A stretch of DNA of 21,141 nucleotides from JBCBKZ01 sp039026975 (GTDB lineage Bacteria; Bacteroidota; Bacteroidia; J057). The notes beneath the pieces were generated by a model. It was given only the letters and a program-made list of their open reading frames with translations. It was not told the DNA's origin and ran no database searches. Numbering within the stretch: the first letter of the stretch is position 1; every line of letters starts with the position of its first letter. Position numbers and translations under genes: made by a program. Shown here piece after piece: positions 1 to 6,969 of the stretch. The stretch is from positions 1-21,141 of the forward strand of contig JBCCLI010000074.1 in the NCBI GenBank assembly GCA_039026975.1, read 5' to 3'.

Positions 1-1
1 C

Positions 2-421
2 CTAAGGCATAAGCAAACGTCACTCGTACCCCTGAAGACAGAACTGGGTTTTATAGAGTCTTACGGCTATATGCTAGAGGCCCGGTTTAAAGACCAGCTG
101 AGTGTAGAAATAGAAGTGCCTGGCTCAGCCATGAATAAGCAGATCCCTCCTTTATCTATCCAGCAGCTTATGGAGAATGCCATCAAGCACAATAAGGCTT
201 CTGAAAAGTATCCCCTGACAGTGAGAATAACCTATGAAACGGGAGATAGGCTTAGGGTAGTCAATAATTTACAACCTTTTCAAACTCCACCTTCCAGCAA
301 TGGTACTGGACTGGAGAATATTAGAAAGCGGTATGAATTCTTATCAGATGACGTTCCTTCCGTAGAAAAAAACGAAACCCATTTTTCAGTAAACCTACCC
401 CTTATAGCTACCGGAATATGA
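2..421 (+). CDS. LytS/YehU-type sensor histidine kinase, C-terminal part
   Basis: This is the 3' end of a sensor kinase; the frame is open to the left edge, so the start and all sensor and membrane segments lie outside the window. The visible part covers the end of the His_kinase family dimerisation region (a VPLKTELGFIESYG stretch is typical of this family) followed by the HATPase fold. The N-box reads MENAIKHN and the glycine-rich box reads GTGLENIRKRY. The kinase should autophosphorylate on a histidine just upstream of the visible part and pass the phosphate to the response regulator encoded next. Its TGA stop overlaps the ATG of that regulator (ATGA), which implies translational coupling and a cognate pair. 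The signal sensed cannot be read here. Confidence 0.9.
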   Translation, partial: LRHKQTSLVPLKTELGFIESYGYMLEARFKDQLSVEIEVPGSAMNKQIPPLSIQQLMENAIKHNKASEKYPLTVRITYETGDRLRVVNNLQPFQTPPSSNGTGLENIRKRYEFLSDDVPSVEKNETHFSVNLPLIATGI

Positions 422-1179
422 AGGTAATAATCATAGAAGACGAGCCCTTGGCAGCAGTAAGAATGAAAGAATTACTCCTACGTTATGATGCGGACATGGA
501 GCTGCTGGGTACATTTGTGGGGGTGGAGGACTCAGTAGCATGGCTGCGTACACATGCACAGCCGGATCTGGGATTTATAGATATACAGCTGTCAGATGGG
601 GTGAGCTTTTCCATATTTGATCAGGTAGATATTCGGTTTCCCATTATCTTTACCACCTCCTATGATGAGTACGCTTTGGACGCCTTTGAGGTAAATAGCA
701 TAGACTACCTTCTAAAGCCCATTAAATACACTCGCCTCGTTAAAGCGCTTGAGAAGTGGAAAGGGCTTAGCCAAAGCAGCTCAGGCCTATCTGATGCTCA
801 ACTCAGCTCCATTAGCTCCCTCCTTCAACAAAAACAGAACCCTAAGTCCAGGTTTATGGTGAAAAGTGGAAGCCAACTAAAAATTGTCAAACGGCAAGAG
901 ATAGCCTATTTCTATTCTGACCAGAAAATAACCATACTGGTAAATAAGGAAGGGCGTAGGTATCCTATAGACTATTCTTTGGATAAACTAGTAGAAGTGC
1001 TGGATCCAAAAGACTTTTTCAGAGTGAACAGAAAATTCATTATTCACCTGGATGCCGCAGCCAAAATCCACTCCTATTTTAAGGGAAGGCTGAAGCTGGA
1101 ACTGCATCCTGCTGTAGAAGAAGAGGTGGTTATTAGTAGTGAGAGAACCCCCTTGTTTAAAGCATGGCTAAACCAGTAG
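418..1179 (+). CDS. LytTR-family response regulator
   Basis: A 253-residue two-domain transcription regulator. The receiver domain occupies about residues 1-115: acidic pair E7/D8, phospho-acceptor D55 in FIDIQLSD, the TT at 79-80, and the conserved K100-P101. A linker rich in Ser and Gln (about 116-142) leads to a LytTR DNA-binding domain at about 145-253, with the family hallmark FFRVNRKFIIH near 200-210. Length is normal for the family. The start is fixed by the 4-base overlap with the kinase gene. LytTR regulators usually bind paired direct repeats and often control neighbouring envelope genes. The next gene, 122 bases downstream, encodes an exported protein and has an unusual inverted repeat in front of its start, so it is a possible target; that link is inference. 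Confidence 0.95.
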   Translation: MKVIIIEDEPLAAVRMKELLLRYDADMELLGTFVGVEDSVAWLRTHAQPDLGFIDIQLSDGVSFSIFDQVDIRFPIIFTTSYDEYALDAFEVNSIDYLLKPIKYTRLVKALEKWKGLSQSSSGLSDAQLSSISSLLQQKQNPKSRFMVKSGSQLKIVKRQEIAYFYSDQKITILVNKEGRRYPIDYSLDKLVEVLDPKDFFRVNRKFIIHLDAAAKIHSYFKGRLKLELHPAVEEEVVISSERTPLFKAWLNQ

Positions 1180-1247
1180 TAAGGGGTGGTCTTGCCTATA
1201 TCCTGCTTCAGCAGAGAAAAATCCCGCTAGGTCCAGGAGAGATTTAT

Positions 1248-1296
1248 TGACAGGAATGAAAAAATCATCTTTGGTTCAAGAAAACCAAACCTGTCA
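1248..1296 (+). promoter_or_regulatory. Nested inverted repeat in the leader before the start at 1302
   Basis: Two perfect 7-base inverted repeats are nested. The outer arms are TGACAGG (1248-1254) and CCTGTCA (1290-1296); the inner arms are TTTGGTT (1270-1276) and AACCAAA (1283-1289), around a 6-base loop. The right arms abut, while 15 bases separate the left arms. The element ends 5 bases before the ATG at 1302. A TTG at 1247-1249 and CATCTTTG at 1266-1273 (one mismatch to the Bacteroidota TAnnTTTG box) could also make a weak promoter here. It could be an operator or an RNA hairpin that hides the ribosome entry site. No T-run follows, so a terminator is unlikely. Confidence 0.45.
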
Positions 1297-1301
1297 TCTA
1301 C

Positions 1302-2531
1302 ATGCAAAAATTGTTGTTTGTCCTGCCTGTTGTTGTATGTTCATTAACATTAAGCGCACAACCTCATAAAGAATCATTAGGGGTTTTTGTGGATTGTGGT
1401 ATATGCGATATGAATTACTTGAGAAATGAGCTCGCATATATTGATTACGTAAGAGACCCTCAGTTAGCAGATGTACACCTGCTCGTCACCCGCCAGACTA
1501 CAGGAGCTGGTGCCGCCAGAGTTCAGCTTGACTTTATAGGGAAAGAAGATTTTGAGGGAATGAACCAGTCCCTTATTTATCAAGCTGAGCCTGCGGAGTC
1601 CAGGGATAATTTTAGAAGAGGGTATACCCGTATGGTAGAGTTGGGCCTAGTAGGTTACCTTAGTCATACTACACTTGGAGACGAGATAGAAGTAGATATA
1701 AATGTAGCAGATAGAAAGCCCGTTGAAGTAGAAGATAATGATGATCCGTGGGACTATTGGGTATTCAAGGTAGATGGAGGGGGTAACTTCCGCATCCAAT
1801 CCCAACAAAGTTCTTTCAATGTGAGGGCTGGCCTAAATGCCAATAGGGTCACTGAAGACCTTAGAATTAGGTCTGGCGTCTACCTGAATCAGAATACCCG
1901 AACCATCATTAATGAAGAAGAAGAAATTAGTAGTAAGGTTCACCGGAATGGAGCTTATGCCTCCGTGGCTAAGAGCCTAAGTTCCCATTGGTCTTATGGC
2001 ATGTATACTGGCCTTAGGTCCACTACCTTCAATAATATCCAACTGAATGTGTATGCCTCTCCAGCTATAGAGTATAGTCTCTTTCCTTATGCAGAAGTAG
2101 CCAGAAGAGAAATTACGCTTGCCTACAGGGTGGGACCCAGTTTTAGAGATTATTATGAGACCACCATTTATGAGCAAGACCAGGAGATGTTATGGAGCCA
2201 GGCCCTGGAATTAGCTGTGCGTATCCGTCAGCCCTGGGGATCTGTATTTGCTGGACTGGAAGGCAGGAACTTTTTCCATGATTTTTCTAAAAACAGAATA
2301 GAATTTAACAGTAACCTTAACCTACGTGTATATAAAGGCCTGGCCCTTAATCTGGCAGCAAGTATGGATTTCATTAGAGACCAGCTATCCCTGCCTAAAG
2401 GAGATACCAGCCTGGAGGATGTCCTTCTCCAGCAAAGACAGTTAGCTACGGACTATGAGGCTTTCATGTCTATAGGAGTGAGCTACACCTTTGGGTCTAC
2501 CATGAATAATATTGTGAATACCAGATTATAA
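1302..2531 (+). CDS. Exported protein with predicted C-terminal outer-membrane beta-barrel
   Basis: A 409-residue protein with a clear signal peptide (cleavage likely after A19, LTLSA|QPH). Residues about 20-140 form a small mixed domain beginning VFVDCGICDMNYLR and containing ADVHLLVTRQTTGAG. Residues about 150-409 alternate short aromatic and polar strands with turns, as in an outer-membrane beta-barrel, and end YTFGSTMNNIVNTRL. I recall this two-part layout and both motifs from uncharacterised Bacteroidota proteins, but I know no biochemical function. Likely location is the outer membrane. It follows the LytS/LytTR pair by 122 bases and ends in its own terminator. The nested inverted repeat just before its start suggests separate control. 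Confidence 0.85.
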   Translation: MQKLLFVLPVVVCSLTLSAQPHKESLGVFVDCGICDMNYLRNELAYIDYVRDPQLADVHLLVTRQTTGAGAARVQLDFIGKEDFEGMNQSLIYQAEPAESRDNFRRGYTRMVELGLVGYLSHTTLGDEIEVDINVADRKPVEVEDNDDPWDYWVFKVDGGGNFRIQSQQSSFNVRAGLNANRVTEDLRIRSGVYLNQNTRTIINEEEEISSKVHRNGAYASVAKSLSSHWSYGMYTGLRSTTFNNIQLNVYASPAIEYSLFPYAEVARREITLAYRVGPSFRDYYETTIYEQDQEMLWSQALELAVRIRQPWGSVFAGLEGRNFFHDFSKNRIEFNSNLNLRVYKGLALNLAASMDFIRDQLSLPKGDTSLEDVLLQQRQLATDYEAFMSIGVSYTFGSTMNNIVNTRL

Positions 2532-2560
2532 GGCTTCCTATTCTATTTTACGTATTAATG

Positions 2561-2604
2561 TCTATCAGTACGTTTTGTCAAGAAGGTACTGATAGATATT
2601 TTTT
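2561..2604 (+). terminator. Rho-independent terminator after the beta-barrel protein gene
   Basis: A perfect 11-base stem, TCTATCAGTAC (2561-2571) and GTACTGATAGA (2586-2596), with a 14-base loop, is followed by TATTTTTT. It lies 30 bases after the stop of the beta-barrel protein gene and separates it from the beta-glucosidase gene. Confidence 0.8.
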
Positions 2605-2675
2605 ATGGTAGCCTCCCTATGCATCTGCTAAAATTTTTCTAATTTAGATTCTTACACTACTACACACATTTTATC

Positions 2676-4961
2676 ATGACCCTAAGGACCATCCCTACTT
2701 TCCTCATTATCGTATTGCTATTGCCGCTATCAGGCTATTCTCAGTATGATGCTAAAGTTTCTAAAGCATACATGAAAAGAGAAATGTCTGATGATACAGA
2801 GGTAGAGAAGAAAATTAGCAGATTGCTCAAGGCAATGACCATTGAGGAAAAGGCAGGACAACTAACCCAGATTACGCATTCATCATTACTAGATTATTCC
2901 ATTAGAACGGAAGACGGTAGTCCCGGTGATGCCTTTTCCCTGGATACAGCTAAGGTAGAAAGGCTTATCAAAGAATTTCATATAGGAACCTTCCTTAACG
3001 GTATAGCTGTCAGCCAGGAAGTATGGTATGCGTACTCCCATGCTATTCAGCGCATCAACCTCAGAAATGACAGGCATGGCATTCCCATTATCTATGGCAT
3101 GGACCATATGCATGGGGCTAATTACGTAGACAATAGCACCATTTTTCCCCACAGCATTAATATAGGGGCCACCTTCCAGCCTGAATTCTCCAGGAAGGAA
3201 GCAGAAGTAGTAAGCATAGAGTCAGTAGATTTAGGCCATCATTGGAATTTTGCGCCTGTCCTGGATGTGGGGAGAGATCCCCGTTTCCCAAGGTATTATG
3301 AAACCTATGGAGAAGATCCATATCTCTGCTCCGTAATGGGCAAAGTATACATAGAGGCCCTTCAAGCAAATGAGGCCATTCTTCCTCAGAAGCAAGCGGC
3401 TACCGCTAAGCATTTCCTGGGATATTCAGAGCCTAAATCAGGTTGGGATAGGGCACCCTCCCAGATCTCTGATCAATACCTTCAAGAGGTATTTATTCCT
3501 CCCTTTCAGGCTGCTGTAGATGCAGGTGTGAAAACCTTTATGATTAATGGAGGAGAAATCAATGGTGTTCCAGTTCACGCCTCCCATAAGCTGCTTACCA
3601 AGGTGCTGAGAGACCAGTTGGGCTTTAGGGGCGTAGTGGTTTCAGACTGGGAAGATGTTATCAGGCTGTTTAAAACCCATAGAGTAGCTGAAACAGAAAA
3701 AGAAGCAGCCTATCTCGCCCTTATGGCTGGATTAGATATTTCTATGACCCCCTATACTACTGACTTTGCTACCCATGTAGTAGAGCTTGTACAGGAAGGT
3801 AGAATTCCGGAAGAGAGATTAGATCTTTCTCTAGCCCGTGTATTAAGGCTAAAGTTTGACCTGGGCTTATTTGAGCGGCCCTACCCACGCAAGGACCGAT
3901 TTGACAGATTGAAGACAGAAGAACATCTAGCTATGGCTAGGGATGCTGCCCGTGAATCTATGGTGCTAATGAGAAATGAAGGGATACTGCCACTTGATCC
4001 TAAGAATACCCAAAAGCTGGTGATTGCTGGGCCTACAGCTAATGTGAAAAGAGTACTGAGTGGAGGATGGACCCTAAGATGGATTCCCGGGCAGGATGAT
4101 ATTTTTCCAGATGATATGCATACGGTTCTATCAGCCATGCAAAATCATTTCCCCTCTACGCGCATGGAGTACGCTGATGATGGGAATATTCTCAGAGCCT
4201 CAGCAGGGGCAGATGCTATTCTCATATGTGCGGGAGAATTTCCTTACTCAGAAGGTTCAGGAAATATTTATGATCATGAATTGCCTGAGGGCCAGCAGGA
4301 CTTAATCAGACAGGCACAGCAAACCGGGTTACCCGTGATCCTGGTGATGATAGCCGGAAGGCCCAGAGGGATGAGTAAGGTATACAGAGGCTGTGATGCA
4401 GTTATCTGGGCAGGACTTCCAGGATTTGAAGGGGCTGAGGCCATAGCGGAAGTCCTAAATGGGACTGTAAATCCAAGTGGAAAACTTCCCTTCTCCTATC
4501 CCACAGGAGATGGACATTTCTACACCTATGACCATAAGCTAATGGACAAAAACCACTTTGCAGGGCTGTCAGATGAGCGGACTATCATGGCCCCTTTTGG
4601 GCATGGATTATCCTATACTAGCTTCACCTACAGTAATCTACAACTCAGTGATACAGTCTTGCGGAAATCAGGAGAACTTACTGTTAGCGTTGACGTAAAA
4701 AATACAGGAGATCGTAGGGGGAAAGAGGCAGTTTTATGGTATATTCAAGATGAGGTCGGAAGTATTACCAGGCCGCTACAGCAGTTAAAGTATTTTGAGA
4801 AAAAGGAATTAGACGCTGGTGAAAAAATGCGCTTCACCTTTAGGATACTTCCAGAAAGGGATCTGGGATTCCCCAATGGAGAAGGAGAATTACAATTAGA
4901 AGCTGGTTTTTTTAAGATTATGACGGGAGGATTAGTGAAGAGGTTTAAGTTACTTCCCTAG
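2676..4961 (+). CDS. Exported glycoside hydrolase family 3 beta-glucosidase/exo-glucanase
   Basis: A 761-residue retaining glycosidase that removes terminal beta-linked glucose (or a related sugar) from oligosaccharides, probably in the periplasm. A signal peptide covers about residues 1-22. The GH3 N-terminal barrel spans about 45-400, with KHFLGYS at 245-251 and nucleophile D324 in VVSDW. The GH3 C-terminal sandwich spans about 425-610, with the likely acid/base E526 in EFPYSEGSGN. A fibronectin-III-like domain spans about 665-755, after the PFGHGLSYTSF signature. From memory of the barley exo-glucanase ExoI structure, W325 next to the nucleophile and W465/W469 in SGGWTLRW match its aromatic clamp. 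This points to an ExoI-like rather than a classical BglX enzyme. Length is normal. Terminators on both sides suggest a single-gene unit, and no SusC/SusD genes lie nearby. Confidence 0.95.
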   Translation: MTLRTIPTFLIIVLLLPLSGYSQYDAKVSKAYMKREMSDDTEVEKKISRLLKAMTIEEKAGQLTQITHSSLLDYSIRTEDGSPGDAFSLDTAKVERLIKEFHIGTFLNGIAVSQEVWYAYSHAIQRINLRNDRHGIPIIYGMDHMHGANYVDNSTIFPHSINIGATFQPEFSRKEAEVVSIESVDLGHHWNFAPVLDVGRDPRFPRYYETYGEDPYLCSVMGKVYIEALQANEAILPQKQAATAKHFLGYSEPKSGWDRAPSQISDQYLQEVFIPPFQAAVDAGVKTFMINGGEINGVPVHASHKLLTKVLRDQLGFRGVVVSDWEDVIRLFKTHRVAETEKEAAYLALMAGLDISMTPYTTDFATHVVELVQEGRIPEERLDLSLARVLRLKFDLGLFERPYPRKDRFDRLKTEEHLAMARDAARESMVLMRNEGILPLDPKNTQKLVIAGPTANVKRVLSGGWTLRWIPGQDDIFPDDMHTVLSAMQNHFPSTRMEYADDGNILRASAGADAILICAGEFPYSEGSGNIYDHELPEGQQDLIRQAQQTGLPVILVMIAGRPRGMSKVYRGCDAVIWAGLPGFEGAEAIAEVLNGTVNPSGKLPFSYPTGDGHFYTYDHKLMDKNHFAGLSDERTIMAPFGHGLSYTSFTYSNLQLSDTVLRKSGELTVSVDVKNTGDRRGKEAVLWYIQDEVGSITRPLQQLKYFEKKELDAGEKMRFTFRILPERDLGFPNGEGELQLEAGFFKIMTGGLVKRFKLLP

Positions 4962-5002
4962 GAAGTAAAGAACAGATGTTTTTGGTTTTCATTTGTTTAT
5001 GC

Positions 5003-5034
5003 AAGCCTGGAACGGAAAAGTTCCAGGCTTTTTT
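5003..5034 (+). terminator. Rho-independent terminator after the beta-glucosidase gene
   Basis: A perfect 11-base stem, AAGCCTGGAAC (5003-5013) and GTTCCAGGCTT (5020-5030), with the 6-base loop GGAAAA, is followed directly by TTTT. It is the strongest hairpin in the first half of the window and isolates the next cassette from the glucosidase transcript. Confidence 0.9.
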
Positions 5035-5138
5035 GTTACCATTTCCATTTTTCCTCCATTAACAGTTGAGCTGCCCAAGGGTAATATTTGGCTAATCAGC
5101 TATGCTTTAATATCTTGAACAGAACACAGCCCTAAACC

Positions 5139-6191
5139 ATGAATAAAGAACAACTGCTTAATATGGCCGCCTCAGAGACGGCCTACCTCTACGGGAAGTA
5201 TGGAAAGAGCCTAAAGAAAGAATCTCCTTCTGCCGCTCGCCCACAAGTGGCCTCCCGTTCTCTTCGCCCGGAAAAGGACATGGAAAAGCACAATAAGCTT
5301 TTTGTAGAAGAGATGGCTTCCACGCTGGGTATAGATCCTGCAGTCATCCAAAATAATTCTGATTCAGATGAGGGAATTATAGGAATTCTCAATAGAAGAA
5401 GTCGTAAAAAGAGGTTCAAGAAGTACCAGCGAAAACTCAAAAAAGGAGGAGACCTCATCAAGATAGTGGCAGAAGGAGATAGCTGGTTTGAGTATCCCCT
5501 ATTTGTAAAGGACCTGATAGACTGGTTGAGCGCAGATAAACGCTATGCTATTAAAAGCCTTAGCGCAGGGGGAGACTGGCTGGCCAATATGTACGGCCAG
5601 CGGGAATACATCCAAAATATTACTAGTGAGAAGCCTTCTATTTTTCTCATTAGTGGGGGAGGAAATGACCTCTTAGGAGATGGGAGAATAGGCAGGCTAG
5701 TGGAGAAATACAGTAAGAACAGAGAGTCAGATCCTAAGACTTTTGTGAAAGAGGAGTTTGACCACTTGCTGATCTTCATTGAGCGGCTGTATAGTAACCT
5801 ATTCAATGAGTTAGCTGAAAAAGATATCCAGATTATTTGCCATGGGTATGATTATGCCTATCCAACAGATAGGGTGGGCCCCGGGGTAGTACAGAGTTTA
5901 GTGCATGTAGCTACTGGAAATGGACAGTGGTTAAATGATCCCTTAGCGGAGCAAGATATAAAACAAATAGAGGTACAGCATAGCATCGTAAAAGTGCTTA
6001 TAAATCGTTTTAATGAAATGCTGATGACCTTGGCAGATGCCTTCCCTCATGTGCATTATATAGACCTGAGAGGTATGGCCCCTGAGCCTGATAACTGGTT
6101 TGATGAAATTCATCCCAAGTCTGCCTACTTTAAAATCATGGCCGAGAAGTTTAAGTCAAAGATCAGTATGCTAACAGATCTGGCCAGTTAG
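5139..6191 (+). CDS. SGNH/GDSL-family hydrolase, predicted cytoplasmic
   Basis: A 350-residue serine hydrolase; enzymes of this fold act as esterases, lipases or deacetylases. Block I is AEGDSWFEYP with nucleophile S115. Block II lies in SLSAGGDW (G144/G145), block III is GGGND with oxyanion-hole N176, and block V is WFDEIHP with D322 and H325. All catalytic positions are present. There is no signal peptide. The first ~105 residues are an extension rich in Lys, Arg and Ser, ending in a basic run (about 87-103), so the enzyme probably starts in the cytoplasm and may touch nucleic acid or anionic membrane. It is the first gene of a tight three-gene cassette (next start 13 bases on), behind a terminator. 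The substrate is unknown; membrane lipid is a guess from context. Confidence 0.9.
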   Translation: MNKEQLLNMAASETAYLYGKYGKSLKKESPSAARPQVASRSLRPEKDMEKHNKLFVEEMASTLGIDPAVIQNNSDSDEGIIGILNRRSRKKRFKKYQRKLKKGGDLIKIVAEGDSWFEYPLFVKDLIDWLSADKRYAIKSLSAGGDWLANMYGQREYIQNITSEKPSIFLISGGGNDLLGDGRIGRLVEKYSKNRESDPKTFVKEEFDHLLIFIERLYSNLFNELAEKDIQIICHGYDYAYPTDRVGPGVVQSLVHVATGNGQWLNDPLAEQDIKQIEVQHSIVKVLINRFNEMLMTLADAFPHVHYIDLRGMAPEPDNWFDEIHPKSAYFKIMAEKFKSKISMLTDLAS

Positions 6192-6204
6192 AACTCTGGT
6201 GAAC

Positions 6205-6966
6205 ATGAAAAAATATACAAGTTGCCTACTTCTGAATGCCTTGCTGATAAGTATGCTATTCTCTACGGTGGAGGCTCAGAAAAAACGTGATGAGGAGTGG
6301 AAACGTACCCACAAGCGGGAAAACAGATTTGAAGGGACCTACACCCGGCAGGTAGGGAACCCAGCTATAGAGCTTCTCTCTTTGACCTCTTCCTTTGAGC
6401 CTTATGAATTCAGGAAGTCCCAGCAGCTGACCGTTAAGTTTTTCAGCCCTGTAGATACCTCTTACTTCCTGAAGGCAGAGGAATTGAGGATTTTTAAGTT
6501 TTACTGGATGGAAAGCTCAGAAACAGTCAACCAGGCTATTACCGGTTGGAATGAATTTGGGCCTTGGCCGGTAGATGACTGGTTACGGAGATTAAGCTTG
6601 ACCGCTGATAAGTTAGGTGTATTAGTAAGAATGGGAGATTGGAAAAGCAGAGAGATTTTACCAGTAGATATTTACTTCTCAGAAGATCCTCCTGTACGCA
6701 ATTTCCTTATCGCGCAGTTCCGCCTGGGAAGGTCCATTTCCAAAGGAACATTCCGACTGTTCAAGGGGAAAGAAAAAACGTCTACTTCCCTCCTTCATAA
6801 GGGGAAGATAGGAAAGAAGCCAGGAGGAAGCTTCTTCCCTGTGGTGATGCCCAAGGCTTGGTTCCAAGCTGAAAAGGGATGGTATACCCTGGAAGTATCC
6901 CTGAAGGAGCAAGGATCATTTGATGATTTCTCCTATTCATTCTCTTTTTATCATTCAGAAGAGTAG
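6205..6966 (+). CDS. Unrecognised exported protein, middle gene of the EAD11 cassette
   Basis: About 253 residues; I do not recognise the family. The N-terminus, MKKYTSCLLLNALLISMLFS, is a signal peptide with probable cleavage near VEA|QKK, and the mature protein starts with a very basic stretch. The rest looks beta-rich with many aromatic residues (for example WMESSE, EFGPWPVDDWLRR) and ends in a strand-like FDDFSYSFSFYHSEE tail. There is no lipobox, no membrane helix and no obvious catalytic motif. I chose the ATG at 6205; a GTG at 6199 is in frame and adds two residues. It lies 13 bases after the SGNH gene and its stop is 3 bases before the next start, so the three are very likely co-translated. 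A periplasmic partner or sensor subunit for the downstream membrane protein is an inference. Confidence 0.75.
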   Translation: MKKYTSCLLLNALLISMLFSTVEAQKKRDEEWKRTHKRENRFEGTYTRQVGNPAIELLSLTSSFEPYEFRKSQQLTVKFFSPVDTSYFLKAEELRIFKFYWMESSETVNQAITGWNEFGPWPVDDWLRRLSLTADKLGVLVRMGDWKSREILPVDIYFSEDPPVRNFLIAQFRLGRSISKGTFRLFKGKEKTSTSLLHKGKIGKKPGGSFFPVVMPKAWFQAEKGWYTLEVSLKEQGSFDDFSYSFSFYHSEE

Positions 6967-6969
6967 CCT

